Part shown: in pieces, positions 1 to 6,640 of the stretch
Layout: each line of letters opens with the position of its first letter
How positions within the stretch are numbered: the first letter of the stretch is position 1
NCBI GenBank assembly: GCA_007120575.1
Contig: SKNJ01000127.1
Span: forward strand, 1 to 6,640
DNA: 6,640 nucleotides
Direction: 5' to 3'
DNA from: Thioalkalivibrio sp.
Lineage (GTDB): Bacteria; Pseudomonadota; Gammaproteobacteria; Ectothiorhodospirales; Ectothiorhodospiraceae
Program-made: the position numbers and the translations under genes
Notes under the pieces: generated by a model
Told to the model about the DNA's origin: nothing
The model's database searches: none
The model's input: the letters and a program-made list of their open reading frames with translations, nothing else

Positions 1-18
1 CAGTCGGGTGTGTTTCTT

Positions 19-50
19 GGTTACTTCTTTGCACAAGCAAAGAAGTAACT
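19..50. repeat. Long perfect inverted repeat (hairpin 1)
   Basis: GTTACTTCTTTGC at 20-32 is exactly complementary to GCAAAGAAGTAAC at 37-49. This gives a 13 bp perfect stem with a 4-base loop (ACAA), extended by one possible G:U pair (19/50). There is no T-run after the stem on either strand, so it is not a textbook intrinsic terminator. Similar stems built on GGTTACTT...AAGTAAC are, from memory, common as dispersed elements near the 3' ends of genes in gammaproteobacteria, where they are often mis-annotated as short ORFs. It lies about 290 bases beyond the radA stop and could act on transcripts from either side. What lies to its left is outside the window. Confidence 0.85.
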
Positions 51-56
51 CGCGGC

Positions 57-74
57 GCGCTGGCGAGTCAGCGC
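57..74. repeat. Short inverted repeat (hairpin 2)
   Basis: GCGCTG at 57-62 pairs perfectly with CAGCGC at 69-74 around a 6-base loop. It starts only seven bases after hairpin 1 ends, so the two probably form one two-hairpin element. The stem is GC-only except for one T:A pair. No T-run follows. A six-base stem in GC-rich DNA can arise by chance, so its significance rests on its position next to hairpin 1. Confidence 0.5.
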
Positions 75-86
75 ACGGCAGTATGC

Positions 87-331
87 GGACCGAAGGCACC
101 GTAAACACGAAGGCCGATCCAGGCCTAGCCAACAGTCGGCAGGTGGTGGGCCGAAGGCACGTACACGCTAGCGACAAACCATGGCCAGCCAAAACCAGGC
201 AGGTGGCCGAGTGGAACCACCGTAAACACCAAAGCCGGATCCAGGCCTGGCCATCACCAGGCAGGCGGCTGGGCCGAAGGTAGGTAAACACCGGAAGGCG
301 AACCGGCGCCAGCCACGAAGGGTGGCGGGCT
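87..331. repeat. Degenerate ~61 bp tandem repeat, about four copies
   Basis: Four imperfect copies lie head to tail at roughly 87-147, 148-206, 207-270 and 271-331. Three anchors show the period. GTAAACAC or a variant begins at 101, 161, 222 and 284. GGCAGGTGG or GGCAGGCGG begins at 138, 198 and 260. GCCA begins at 128, 188, 250 and 312. GGCCGAAGG or a close variant opens copies 1, 2 and 4. Each copy carries a self-complementary hexamer at about the same place: AGGCCT at 121, TGGCCA at 182, AGGCCT at 243 (inside the 10 bp palindrome CCAGGCCTGG) and GGCGCC at 305. The spacing varies between 60 and 62 bases and is not a multiple of three, so the repeats do not keep one reading frame and are unlikely to be coding. 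The whole similarity runs through the unit, so there are no separate spacers and this is not a CRISPR array. The array stops a few bases before the radA stop codon. Function unknown. Confidence 0.8.
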
Positions 332-336
332 GGGTG

Positions 337-1682
<1,346 letters not shown>

Positions 1683-1683
<1 letters not shown>

Positions 1684-2966
1684 CAGTGATCCGCCCCCGG
1701 CTGGCGCGGGAGGTCCGGACCGACGACCCGCACGGTGCGGATGGTGTTGTTCTTGATCTGGGCGATGTCCATCACTACGTCGTTGATCTTCACACTGACC
1801 GGTGCCTCCGGGATGCTCTCCAGGTGCTCGACGATCAGGCCGCTAAGGGTCTTCGGCCCGTCCTGGGGCAGGTCCAGACCCAGTGCGCGGTTCAGCTCGC
1901 GCAGGTGGATGCCGCCGTCGACCATGGCCGAGCCGTCATCCTGGCGCATGACGTCGTCGCTCATGGTCGGTGAATCGGTGGTGAACTCGCCGACGATCTC
2001 CTCCAGCAGATCCTCCAGGGTGATCAGGCCCTCGATATCGCCGTACTCGTCCACCACCAGTCCGACCCGGCGGCGCTGTTGCTGGAAGTTGATCAGTTGC
2101 CGATTCAGCGCGGTGCCCTCCGGGATAAAATATGGCGGCGTGATGACCTGGCGCAGATCTTCGGCCGAAAACTCCTCGCGTTCCACCAGCGGCAGTACAT
2201 CGCGCAGGTGTACGAATCCGAGGACCCGGTCCAGTTCGCCCTCGACCACTGGCAGGCGGGTGAAGCTGCTGTGCAGGAGTTGGTCAACCAGCTCGTTCCA
2301 GGGCTCGTCCAGGTCCAGCACCACGATCTCGTTGCGTGGGATCATGATGTCCTCGACGGTCGCGCGTTCCAGGTCCAGCAGATTCAGCAGCATTCGCTGG
2401 TGATTGGCCGGGATCAGCGAACCGGCCTCGGACACCACGCTGCGCAGTTCGTCGGTGTTGAGGGCGGCGCGCTGGCCGGCGTTCATATGGACGCCGAACA
2501 GCCGCAGCACGCCATTCGCCATCAGATTGATCAGCCAGACCACCGGCCACATCACCTTGATCAGCCCGGAGTAGATCCAGGCGGCCGGGTAGGCGACGCG
2601 CTCGCTGTGCAGTGCGGCCAGGGTCTTCGGCGCGGTCTCGGCGAAGATCAGCAGGGTCAGGGTCAGCACCCCGGTGGCAATGGCCACGCCGGTATCGCCG
2701 AACAGGCGCCAGCCGACGAAGGTGGCGATCTGCGCGATCAGGATGTTGACGAAGTTGTTGCCCAGCAGGATCAGGCCGATCAGTCGATCCGGCTTGTCCA
2801 GCAGCCGCGCGGCGCGCTGGGCGCCGCGATGACCGGTCTGCGCGCGGTGGCGCATGCGATAGCGGTTCAACGCCATCAGCGCCGTCTCCGAGCCGGAGAA
2901 GAACGCCGACAGCAGGAACAGCACCACCAGGGCGCCGAACAGGAAGGGCAGCGGGATTTCTTGCAC
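1683..2966 (-). CDS. corB: CorB/CNNM-family membrane protein (YfjD-like, putative Mg2+ transport)
   Basis: A 427-residue inner-membrane protein matching E. coli CorB (YfjD) along its whole length. Family members are linked to Mg2+/Co2+ transport, and the archaeal and bacterial relatives of human CNNM proteins bind Mg2+-ATP in their CBS pair. The N-terminal CNNM transmembrane domain spans about residues 6-160. It contains SGSETA (24-29) at the end of helix 1, LLGNNFVNI (66-74) in helix 2 and FAETAPKT (107-114), the conserved polar motifs of the ion site. DIMIPRNE (205-212) opens the CBS pair, which ends near the motif VGLVVDEYGDIEGLITLEDLLEE. A CorC/HlyC C-terminal domain follows to about 420. 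The start is GTG: an in-frame TGA lies six codons upstream and no ATG intervenes. CAGG sits 8 bases before the GTG. A good promoter precedes it at 3031-3059, and radA follows with a one-base overlap. Direction of transport and exact ion cannot be told from sequence. Confidence 0.94.
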
Positions 2967-3030
2967 GAATGCGGCCTGCGGTCAGGGGTGGGGAGCCTGG
3001 GGGCCGGTATCGCCACCGGGCGCGCATCTC

Positions 3031-3059
3031 ATTTCAGGCAAGGGTGTCGGGTGTGTCAA
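3031..3059 (-). promoter_or_regulatory. Sigma70-type promoter for corB-radA
   Basis: Read on the minus strand, a perfect -35 box TTGACA (3059-3054) is followed after exactly 17 bases by TGAAAT (3036-3031), four of six matches to TATAAT. The predicted transcript would begin near 3024 and leave a leader of about 58 bases before the corB GTG. The box lies in the 130-base gap between ypjD and corB, so corB-radA can be transcribed independently of ypjD. No operator or riboswitch fold is evident in the short leader. Confidence 0.7.
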
Positions 3060-3096
3060 GCACGCGGGGCTCGGCCGGTGCCACCCGGTGCGGCCC

Positions 3097-3897
3097 TCAG
3101 ACCCGCCCGAGGATGATCTCGAGCACCAGCTTGGAGCCGAAATAGGCCAGCACCAGCACCACGAAGCCGCCGGTGGTCCAGGCCAGCGCGCGGGTGCCGC
3201 GCCAACCCAGGCGCCAGCGACCCAGCAGCAGGATGGAGAAGATCAGCCAGGCGAGGAGCGACAGGATGGTCTTGTGGACCAGGTGCTGCGCGAACAGGTC
3301 ATCCACGAACAGCAGGCCGGACAGCAGGCTGAGCCCCAGGAACAACCAGCCAATAAAGATCATCCGGAACAGCCAGACCTCCATCGAGAATAGTGGCGGG
3401 AGGTAGCGCACGAAGCCGGAGGTGTGATGGTTGTGCAGCGCGCGGTGCTGGGCGGCCATCACTGCCGCCTGCGCGGTGGACAGCGCGAGGAATGCCCAGC
3501 CCAGCGCGGAGAACAGGATGTGCAGGTCGATCCCCGCGGAGGTCGCGTAGCGGGTATCGCCGTCGCACAGCAGTGCGGCGAGAGCCGCCAGCGCGGTCAG
3601 TGGCAGGATGACCACGCCCAGAATCGCCAGTGGATGACGCAGCGCGGTCAGCCACAGCAGGGCCGCGACCAGCCAGAGCGAGGCCGACAGGGCATTGCCC
3701 AGGCACAGGTTCAGTCCGGTGTCGGTCACTACCAGCGGCAGCAGTGCCGCCAGATGGGCCAGCAGGCCCAGCAGCCACAGGGCCAGCGGTACACGCGGAT
3801 GCGCGGGCGCCAGTGGCTGGGTGCGCGAGGACACGGCCAGGTGGGCCACCGTGACCAGATACAGCACGATGGCGAGGACTCCGAAGGTGGTGCTCAT
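3097..3897 (-). CDS. ypjD: CcsA/YpjD-family cytochrome c assembly-like membrane protein
   Basis: A 266-residue polytopic membrane protein, close in length to E. coli YpjD (263). It belongs to the CcsA/CcmC-like heme-handling superfamily, but the function of the YpjD branch is not firmly established. Hydrophobic segments cover about residues 5-22, 37-57, 66-86, 90-110, 123-148, 174-198, 208-226 and 240-263, roughly eight helices. Conserved-looking histidines that could be heme-ligand candidates are H126 (IDLHILFSALGW) and H208 (HLVHKTILSLLAW). The C-terminal stretch with GWRG and LAYFGSK is typical of YpjD. I see no clear tryptophan-rich WWD heme motif of the CcmC/CcmF type. The reading frame stays open far upstream, into the antisense of ffh, but ATG at 3895-3897 begins the family N terminus and has AGGGA about 10 bases upstream. 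It lies divergent to ffh and upstream of corB, a neighbourhood shared with E. coli. Confidence 0.92.
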   Translation of the reverse strand: MSTTFGVLAIVLYLVTVAHLAVSSRTQPLAPAHPRVPLALWLLGLLAHLAALLPLVVTDTGLNLCLGNALSASLWLVAALLWLTALRHPLAILGVVILPLTALAALAALLCDGDTRYATSAGIDLHILFSALGWAFLALSTAQAAVMAAQHRALHNHHTSGFVRYLPPLFSMEVWLFRMIFIGWLFLGLSLLSGLLFVDDLFAQHLVHKTILSLLAWLIFSILLLGRWRLGWRGTRALAWTTGGFVVLVLAYFGSKLVLEIILGRV

Positions 3898-3990
3898 CCC
3901 GCGATTATCCCTGCTCCGCGGCGTGAATGCACACCGGGGCCGCGAATACCGCGGTGGCGTCCGGGGCGCTGCAGCGTGGAGCGCGCCGGC

Positions 3991-3998
3991 GTTATACT
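3991..3998. promoter_or_regulatory. Candidate shared -10 element between ypjD and ffh
   Basis: GTTATACT reads as TATACT on the plus strand (3993-3998) and as TATAAC on the minus strand (3996-3991). Each has five of six matches to TATAAT. For ffh it would place the start near 4005 and a ~55-base leader; for ypjD a start near 3984 and a ~87-base leader. Neither direction has a convincing -35 at 16-18 bases (the plus side offers TGCAGC at 3970-3975, a poor match). It is the only TATAAT-like site in the intergenic region placed well for ffh. Confidence 0.5.
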
Positions 3999-4008
3999 GC
4001 TTGATCTT

Positions 4009-4029
4009 GCCGACCCGCGCATGGTCGGC
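4009..4029 (+). other. Inverted repeat in the ffh leader
   Basis: GCCGACC (4009-4015) pairs perfectly with GGTCGGC (4023-4029) around a 7-base loop. If transcription starts near 4005 this hairpin sits at the extreme 5' end of the ffh mRNA, about 30 bases before the ATG and clear of the ribosome binding site. It could stabilise the 5' end or be a protein-binding site; nothing in the sequence decides this. Confidence 0.45.
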
Positions 4030-4048
4030 TTCGAGACGACTGATCAGC

Positions 4049-4053
4049 GGGGA
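4049..4053 (+). promoter_or_regulatory. Ribosome binding site of ffh
   Basis: GGGGA ends seven bases before the ATG at 4061. It supports that start over the longer open frame that extends back to about 3695. Confidence 0.65.
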
Positions 4054-4060
4054 TTCCCAG

Positions 4061-5440
4061 ATGTTCGACGGCCTCTCCAGCCGCCTGCAGGACACGATGA
4101 AGCGCCTGAAGGGCCAGGCGCGGCTTACCGAGGACAATATCCAGGAGGCGCTGCGCGAGGTGCGCATGGCGCTGCTGGAGGCCGATGTCGCGCTGCCGGT
4201 GGTGCGCGAATTCGTCGCCGACGTGAAGGAAAAGGCCCTCGGCAAGGAAGTGATCGGCAGCCTGACCCCGGGGCAGGCCCTGATCAAGGTCGTGCATGAC
4301 GAGCTGGTTGTGACCATGGGGGGCGAGAACGCCTCGCTCAACCTGGCGCACCAGCCGCCGGCGGTGGTGCTGGTCGCGGGCCTGCAGGGCGCGGGCAAGA
4401 CCACCAGTATCGGCAAGCTGGCCCGCCTGTTGCGCGAGCGCGAGAAAAAGCGCGTGGCGGTGGTCAGTTGCGACGTCTATCGTCCGGCCGCGATCCAGCA
4501 GCTCGAAACCCTGGCCGGCCAGGTCGAGGTGACGTTCTATCCCAGCGACATCGCGCAGAAACCGGAGGCGATCGCCAGCGAGGCGGTTGCCCGGGCGCGC
4601 CGCGAGGGCATCGAGGTGTTGCTGGTGGACACCGCCGGCCGCCTGCATGTCGACGAGGAGATGATGGCCGAGGTGCAGGCCCTGCATCGGGCGATCGATC
4701 CGATCGAGACGCTGTTCGTGGTCGATGCCATGACCGGGCAGGATGCGGCGAACACCGCACGCGCCTTCGGCGAGGCGCTGCCGCTGACCGGCGTGGTGCT
4801 GACCAAGGCGGACGGCGATGCCCGTGGGGGGGCGGCCCTCTCGGTGCGCAAGATTACCGGCGTCCCGATCAAGTTCATTGGTATGGGCGAGCGTCCGGAT
4901 GCGCTCGAGCCGTTCCATCCCGAACGTATCGCCTCGCGTATCCTCGGCAAGGGCGACGTGCTGTCGCTGGTCGAGGAGGCCGGGCGACAGGTGGATCAGG
5001 ACCAGGCGGCGCGGCTGACCCGGAAGCTGAAAAAGGGCCGCGGCTTCGACCTGAACGACTTGCGCGAGCAACTTGGCCAGATGCAGAAGATGGGCGGCAT
5101 GAGCTCCATGCTGGAGAAGCTCCCCGGAGCCGGCAAGCTGCCCGATGCGGTCAAGAACCAGGCCGGCGACAAGGAGATCGGCCGCATGCTGGCGGTGATA
5201 TCCTCAATGACCGATTATGAACGGCGCCACCCCGATGCCATCAAGGGCTCGCGCAAGCGGCGTATCGCGGCCGGCTCCGGGACCCAGATCCAGGACGTCA
5301 ACCGCCTGCTCAAGCAGCACACGCAAATGAGCAAGGCGATGAAGAAATTCTCCAAGGGTGGCGCGTCCAAAATGATGCGCGCCCTGGGGGGTAAAATGGG
5401 CGGCATGGGTGGCCCCGGCGGGGGTATGCCGTTTCGCTGA
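4061..5440 (+). CDS. ffh: Signal recognition particle protein Ffh (SRP54)
   Basis: A complete 459-residue Ffh (E. coli 453). It binds 4.5S RNA and signal sequences of nascent membrane proteins and, with the receptor FtsY, delivers ribosomes to the Sec translocon. The N domain (about 1-85) has the [12 protein letters not shown] segment. The G domain carries P-loop GLQGAGKTT (107-115), [13 protein letters not shown] (190-194), [10 protein letters not shown] (248-257) and the GMGE closing motif, all at E. coli-like positions. The M domain (from about 300) contains the flexible finger loop near [16 protein letters not shown], the RNA-binding segment around [21 protein letters not shown] and a Met/Gly-rich tail. 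The ATG at 4061 gives the exact family N terminus MFDGLS and has GGGGA 7 bases upstream; the frame is open further upstream but that part is not Ffh-like. No intrinsic terminator is evident before rpsP. Confidence 0.99.
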   Translation: MFDGLSSRLQDTMKRLKGQARLTEDNIQEALREVRMALLEADVALPVVREFVADVKEKALGKEVIGSLTPGQALIKVVHDELVVTMGGENASLNLAHQPPAVVLVAGLQGAGKTTSIGKLARLLREREKKRVAVVSCDVYRPAAIQQLETLAGQVEVTFYPSDIAQKPEAIASEAVARARREGIEVLLVDTAGRLHVDEEMMAEVQALHRAIDPIETLFVVDAMTGQDAANTARAFGEALPLTGVVLTKADGDARGGAALSVRKITGVPIKFIGMGERPDALEPFHPERIASRILGKGDVLSLVEEAGRQVDQDQAARLTRKLKKGRGFDLNDLREQLGQMQKMGGMSSMLEKLPGAGKLPDAVKNQAGDKEIGRMLAVISSMTDYERRHPDAIKGSRKRRIAAGSGTQIQDVNRLLKQHTQMSKAMKKFSKGGASKMMRALGGKMGGMGGPGGGMPFR

Positions 5441-5488
5441 TTGTCGGCACACGGGCGCGAACGGGCGGTTGCGGCAGAGGGGGTCTCC

Positions 5489-5516
5489 TTGTGCTGGCGA
5501 CCGGATTCGTTATAAT
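5489..5516 (+). promoter_or_regulatory. Sigma70-type promoter of the rpsP-rimM-trmD operon
   Basis: A perfect TATAAT lies at 5511-5516, preceded after 16 bases by TTGTGC (5489-5494), which keeps the TTG core of a -35 box. The start would fall near 5523, giving a leader of about 42 bases. The bases directly after the -10 are CGCGCGC, a GC-rich discriminator of the kind seen at stringently controlled ribosomal promoters. That control is inference from known promoter behaviour. Confidence 0.7.
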
Positions 5517-5523
5517 CGCGCGC

Positions 5524-5535
5524 TTTCTCGAGAAA
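5524..5535. other. 12 bp perfect palindrome at the rpsP transcription start
   Basis: TTTCTCGAGAAA is self-complementary over 12 bases and starts at about the predicted +1. With no loop it would make a poor RNA hairpin, so a dimeric DNA-binding protein site is the more natural reading if it has a role. It may also be chance. Confidence 0.45.
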
Positions 5536-5564
5536 ACGGACTCAAACGGGGTTCAACGGAATAT

Positions 5565-5825
5565 ATGGTTACGATTCGCCTGCTCCGCCGCGGCGCCAAG
5601 AAGCGCCCGTTCTATTCGATTGTGGTCACCGACTCGCGCAAGCGTCGGGACAGTGGCTACAAGGAACAAATCGGTTTCTTTAATCCGGTTGCCCGTGGTC
5701 AGGAAGAACCGCTGCGCATCGACCTGGAGCGCGTGGACTACTGGCTGGGTCACGGCGCCGGTATGTCCGAGCGCGTGAACCACCTGGTCAAGGGCTACCG
5801 CAAGCAGCAGTCCGCGGCGGCCTGA
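5565..5825 (+). CDS. rpsP: 30S ribosomal protein S16
   Basis: A complete 86-residue S16 (E. coli 82), a primary-assembly protein of the small ribosomal subunit that binds 16S rRNA. The N terminus [20 protein letters not shown] is the family signature. The central [21 protein letters not shown] and the C-terminal [14 protein letters not shown] also follow the family pattern. The ATG at 5565 is preceded by CGGA four bases upstream and a GGGG run about 13 bases upstream, so the ribosome binding site is moderate. The frame is open upstream but no family sequence lies there. It is the first gene of the operon, 124 bases after ffh, and has its own TATAAT promoter. rimM starts 37 bases after its stop. 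Confidence 0.98.
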   Translation: MVTIRLLRRGAKKRPFYSIVVTDSRKRRDSGYKEQIGFFNPVARGQEEPLRIDLERVDYWLGHGAGMSERVNHLVKGYRKQQSAAA

Positions 5826-5862
5826 GGTCGCCCGGTTGCTGTATTGACGCTTGGCTGCGGTC

Positions 5863-6372
5863 ATGAACGAGGCGGGTGAGCGCATCCGCGTCGGACGTGT
5901 GTCCGGGGTCTATGGCGTCAAGGGTTGGGTCCGGGTCTTTTCCGAGACCGCGCCGCGCGCCGCGATCACCGAGTTCCCGCAGCTGTGGATGCAGCACGGG
6001 AGCGCATGGCGCCTGGTTGACGTCGAAGGCGGACGTGCCCACGGCGCGGGCGTCGTGATGAAATTCCGCGACGCTGCGGATCGTGATGAGGCACACCAGT
6101 TGATCGGCGCCGAACTCGCGATCGAGCGCGACTGGTTGCCCCCGGTCGAAGACGGCGCCTATTACTGGGCCGACCTGCTGGGGATGACGGTCGAGCATCG
6201 CGATGGTACGGAACTGGGCACCATCTCCGGGTTCATCGAGACGGGTGCCAACGACGTGCTGGTGGTTCGGGGCGAGCGGGAACGGCTGATCCCCTGGGTA
6301 CGCGAACAATACGTGCTGGATGTGGACCTGGAGGCCCGCCGCGTGCGGGTTGACTGGGATCCCGAATACTGA
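5863..6372 (+). CDS. rimM: Ribosome maturation factor RimM (16S rRNA processing)
   Basis: A complete 169-residue RimM (E. coli 182). It is a cytoplasmic factor that binds S19 and helps the 30S head mature. The N-terminal RimM domain begins with VGRVSGVYGVKGWVRVFSE (10-28), the family's glycine-rich opening, and runs to about 95. The C-terminal PRC barrel runs from YYWADLLG (100-107) through IETGANDVLVV (125-135) to IPWV and ends EVDWDP-like (VDWDPEY). The start is set at ATG 5863 because the only upstream alternative in frame is a TTG at 5851 after a stop at 5845-5847, and the shorter form begins just before the conserved domain. No good Shine-Dalgarno is visible, so translation may depend on that of rpsP. 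trmD begins 13 bases after the stop. Confidence 0.97.
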   Translation: MNEAGERIRVGRVSGVYGVKGWVRVFSETAPRAAITEFPQLWMQHGSAWRLVDVEGGRAHGAGVVMKFRDAADRDEAHQLIGAELAIERDWLPPVEDGAYYWADLLGMTVEHRDGTELGTISGFIETGANDVLVVRGERERLIPWVREQYVLDVDLEARRVRVDWDPEY

Positions 6373-6385
6373 CTCGGGCCAGCGG

Positions 6386-6640
6386 ATGCGTTTCGACGTG
6401 ATCACGCTGTTTCCGGAATTGGTCGCCGCCGTTGGTGAATCCGGCGTGACCGGGCGGGCCGCGGAGCGCGGCCAGCTGGAACTGAGATACTGGAACCCGC
6501 GTGCCTGGGGCGCCGGTTTTCACCAGGCGGTGGATGATCGGCCGTATGGCGGCGGTCCGGGCATGGTGATGCAGTACGCGCCGCTGGTGTCCGCGCTGGA
6601 TGCGGCGCGGGCGGATGCCAAGGCCCCGCTGCATGTGATC
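6386..6640 (+). CDS. trmD: tRNA (guanine-N1-)-methyltransferase TrmD, 5' part
   Basis: The first 85 codons of TrmD, cut by the window end; the full protein is usually about 250 residues. TrmD is a SPOUT-class enzyme that methylates G37 at N1 in tRNAs with G at position 36, using S-adenosylmethionine, and prevents +1 frameshifting. The N terminus MRFDVITLFPEL, GVTGRA (20-25) and the invariant DDRPYGGGPGM (50-60) make the identity certain. The knot with the cofactor site lies downstream of the window. The stretch before the motif (WGAGFHQAV, 41-49) lacks the Thr and Asp of the more usual FTxDxH pattern but keeps His46. The ATG has only AGCGG directly upstream, a poor ribosome binding site, which suggests coupling to rimM thirteen bases before it. 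Confidence 0.97.
   Translation, partial: MRFDVITLFPELVAAVGESGVTGRAAERGQLELRYWNPRAWGAGFHQAVDDRPYGGGPGMVMQYAPLVSALDAARADAKAPLHVI

Noticed and set aside
8..283. A 91-codon open frame over the left-edge repeats
   Set aside because: It runs through hairpin 1 and the tandem repeats, whose 60-62 base period shifts frame from copy to copy; the product resembles no family and has no ribosome binding site.
87..331. CRISPR array
   Set aside because: Similarity is spread over the whole 61-base unit, copies are degenerate, there are no distinct equal-length spacers, and no cas genes are nearby.
2079..3116. 345-codon open frame on the plus strand opposite corB
   Set aside because: Antisense shadow of corB; Gln/His-rich product without motifs, and it crosses the corB promoter.
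3904..3909. GATAAT on the minus strand as a -10 box for ypjD
   Set aside because: It would start the transcript at or next to the ATG, giving a leaderless mRNA, overlaps the likely ribosome binding region, and has no good -35. A leaderless start cannot be excluded but is less likely.
3898..4416. N-terminal extension of ypjD upstream of its ATG
   Set aside because: The frame is open only because it runs antisense to ffh; the family N terminus starts at the ATG at 3897 with a plausible ribosome binding site.
3992..5071. 359-codon open frame on the minus strand opposite ffh
   Set aside because: Antisense shadow of the conserved Ffh coding sequence.
5456..5473. Possible terminator after ffh
   Set aside because: The stem has only six pairs with a bulged G and no T-run follows; it is too weak to call.
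5851..5862. TTG start for rimM four codons upstream
   Set aside because: Rarer start codon, no ribosome binding site, and the ATG at 5863 lies just before the conserved domain.
6361..6378. Hairpin over the rimM stop codon (CCCGA / TCGGG)
   Set aside because: Five pairs around an eight-base loop are expected by chance at this GC content and there is no T-run.

Overview
The window looks like a housekeeping stretch of a high-GC gammaproteobacterial chromosome. The evidence is the block ypjD-corB next to ffh-rpsP-rimM-trmD, which has the E. coli-type arrangement, protein sequences that align closely with the E. coli versions, and strong G/C bias at third codon positions. A Chromatiales/Ectothiorhodospiraceae-type bacterium (for example Thioalkalivibrio-like) would fit, but that is a guess from base composition, gene order and the style of the repeats at the left edge.

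Layout. Positions 1-336 hold no convincing gene. They contain two adjacent hairpins (19-50 and 57-74) and about four degenerate copies of a ~61 bp tandem repeat (87-331) that ends a few bases before the radA stop codon. Three genes then run leftward on the minus strand: radA (337-1683), a CorB/CNNM-type membrane protein (1683-2966) and a CcsA-like membrane protein, ypjD (3097-3897). corB and radA overlap by one base (TGATG) and share a clear sigma70-type promoter at 3031-3059. A divergent intergenic region (3898-4060) separates this set from the rightward genes: ffh (4061-5440), then rpsP (5565-5825), rimM (5863-6372) and the first 85 codons of trmD (6386 to the window end).

How the genes work together. 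The rightward half serves protein synthesis and export: Ffh (SRP GTPase), S16, a 30S maturation factor and the tRNA m1G37 methyltransferase. rpsP-rimM-trmD form a tight operon with its own TATAAT promoter, whereas ffh has a separate leader. The leftward half combines a putative Mg2+/divalent cation transporter (CorB), an uncharacterised CcsA-family protein and the recombination helicase RadA.

All seven genes belong to known families and none is broken. I do not see a new multi-gene system. The parts least explained by known genes are the tandem repeat and hairpin block at 1-336, the translational coupling of corB to radA, the nearly symmetrical -10 element between ypjD and ffh, and the 12 bp palindrome at the predicted start of the rpsP transcript.
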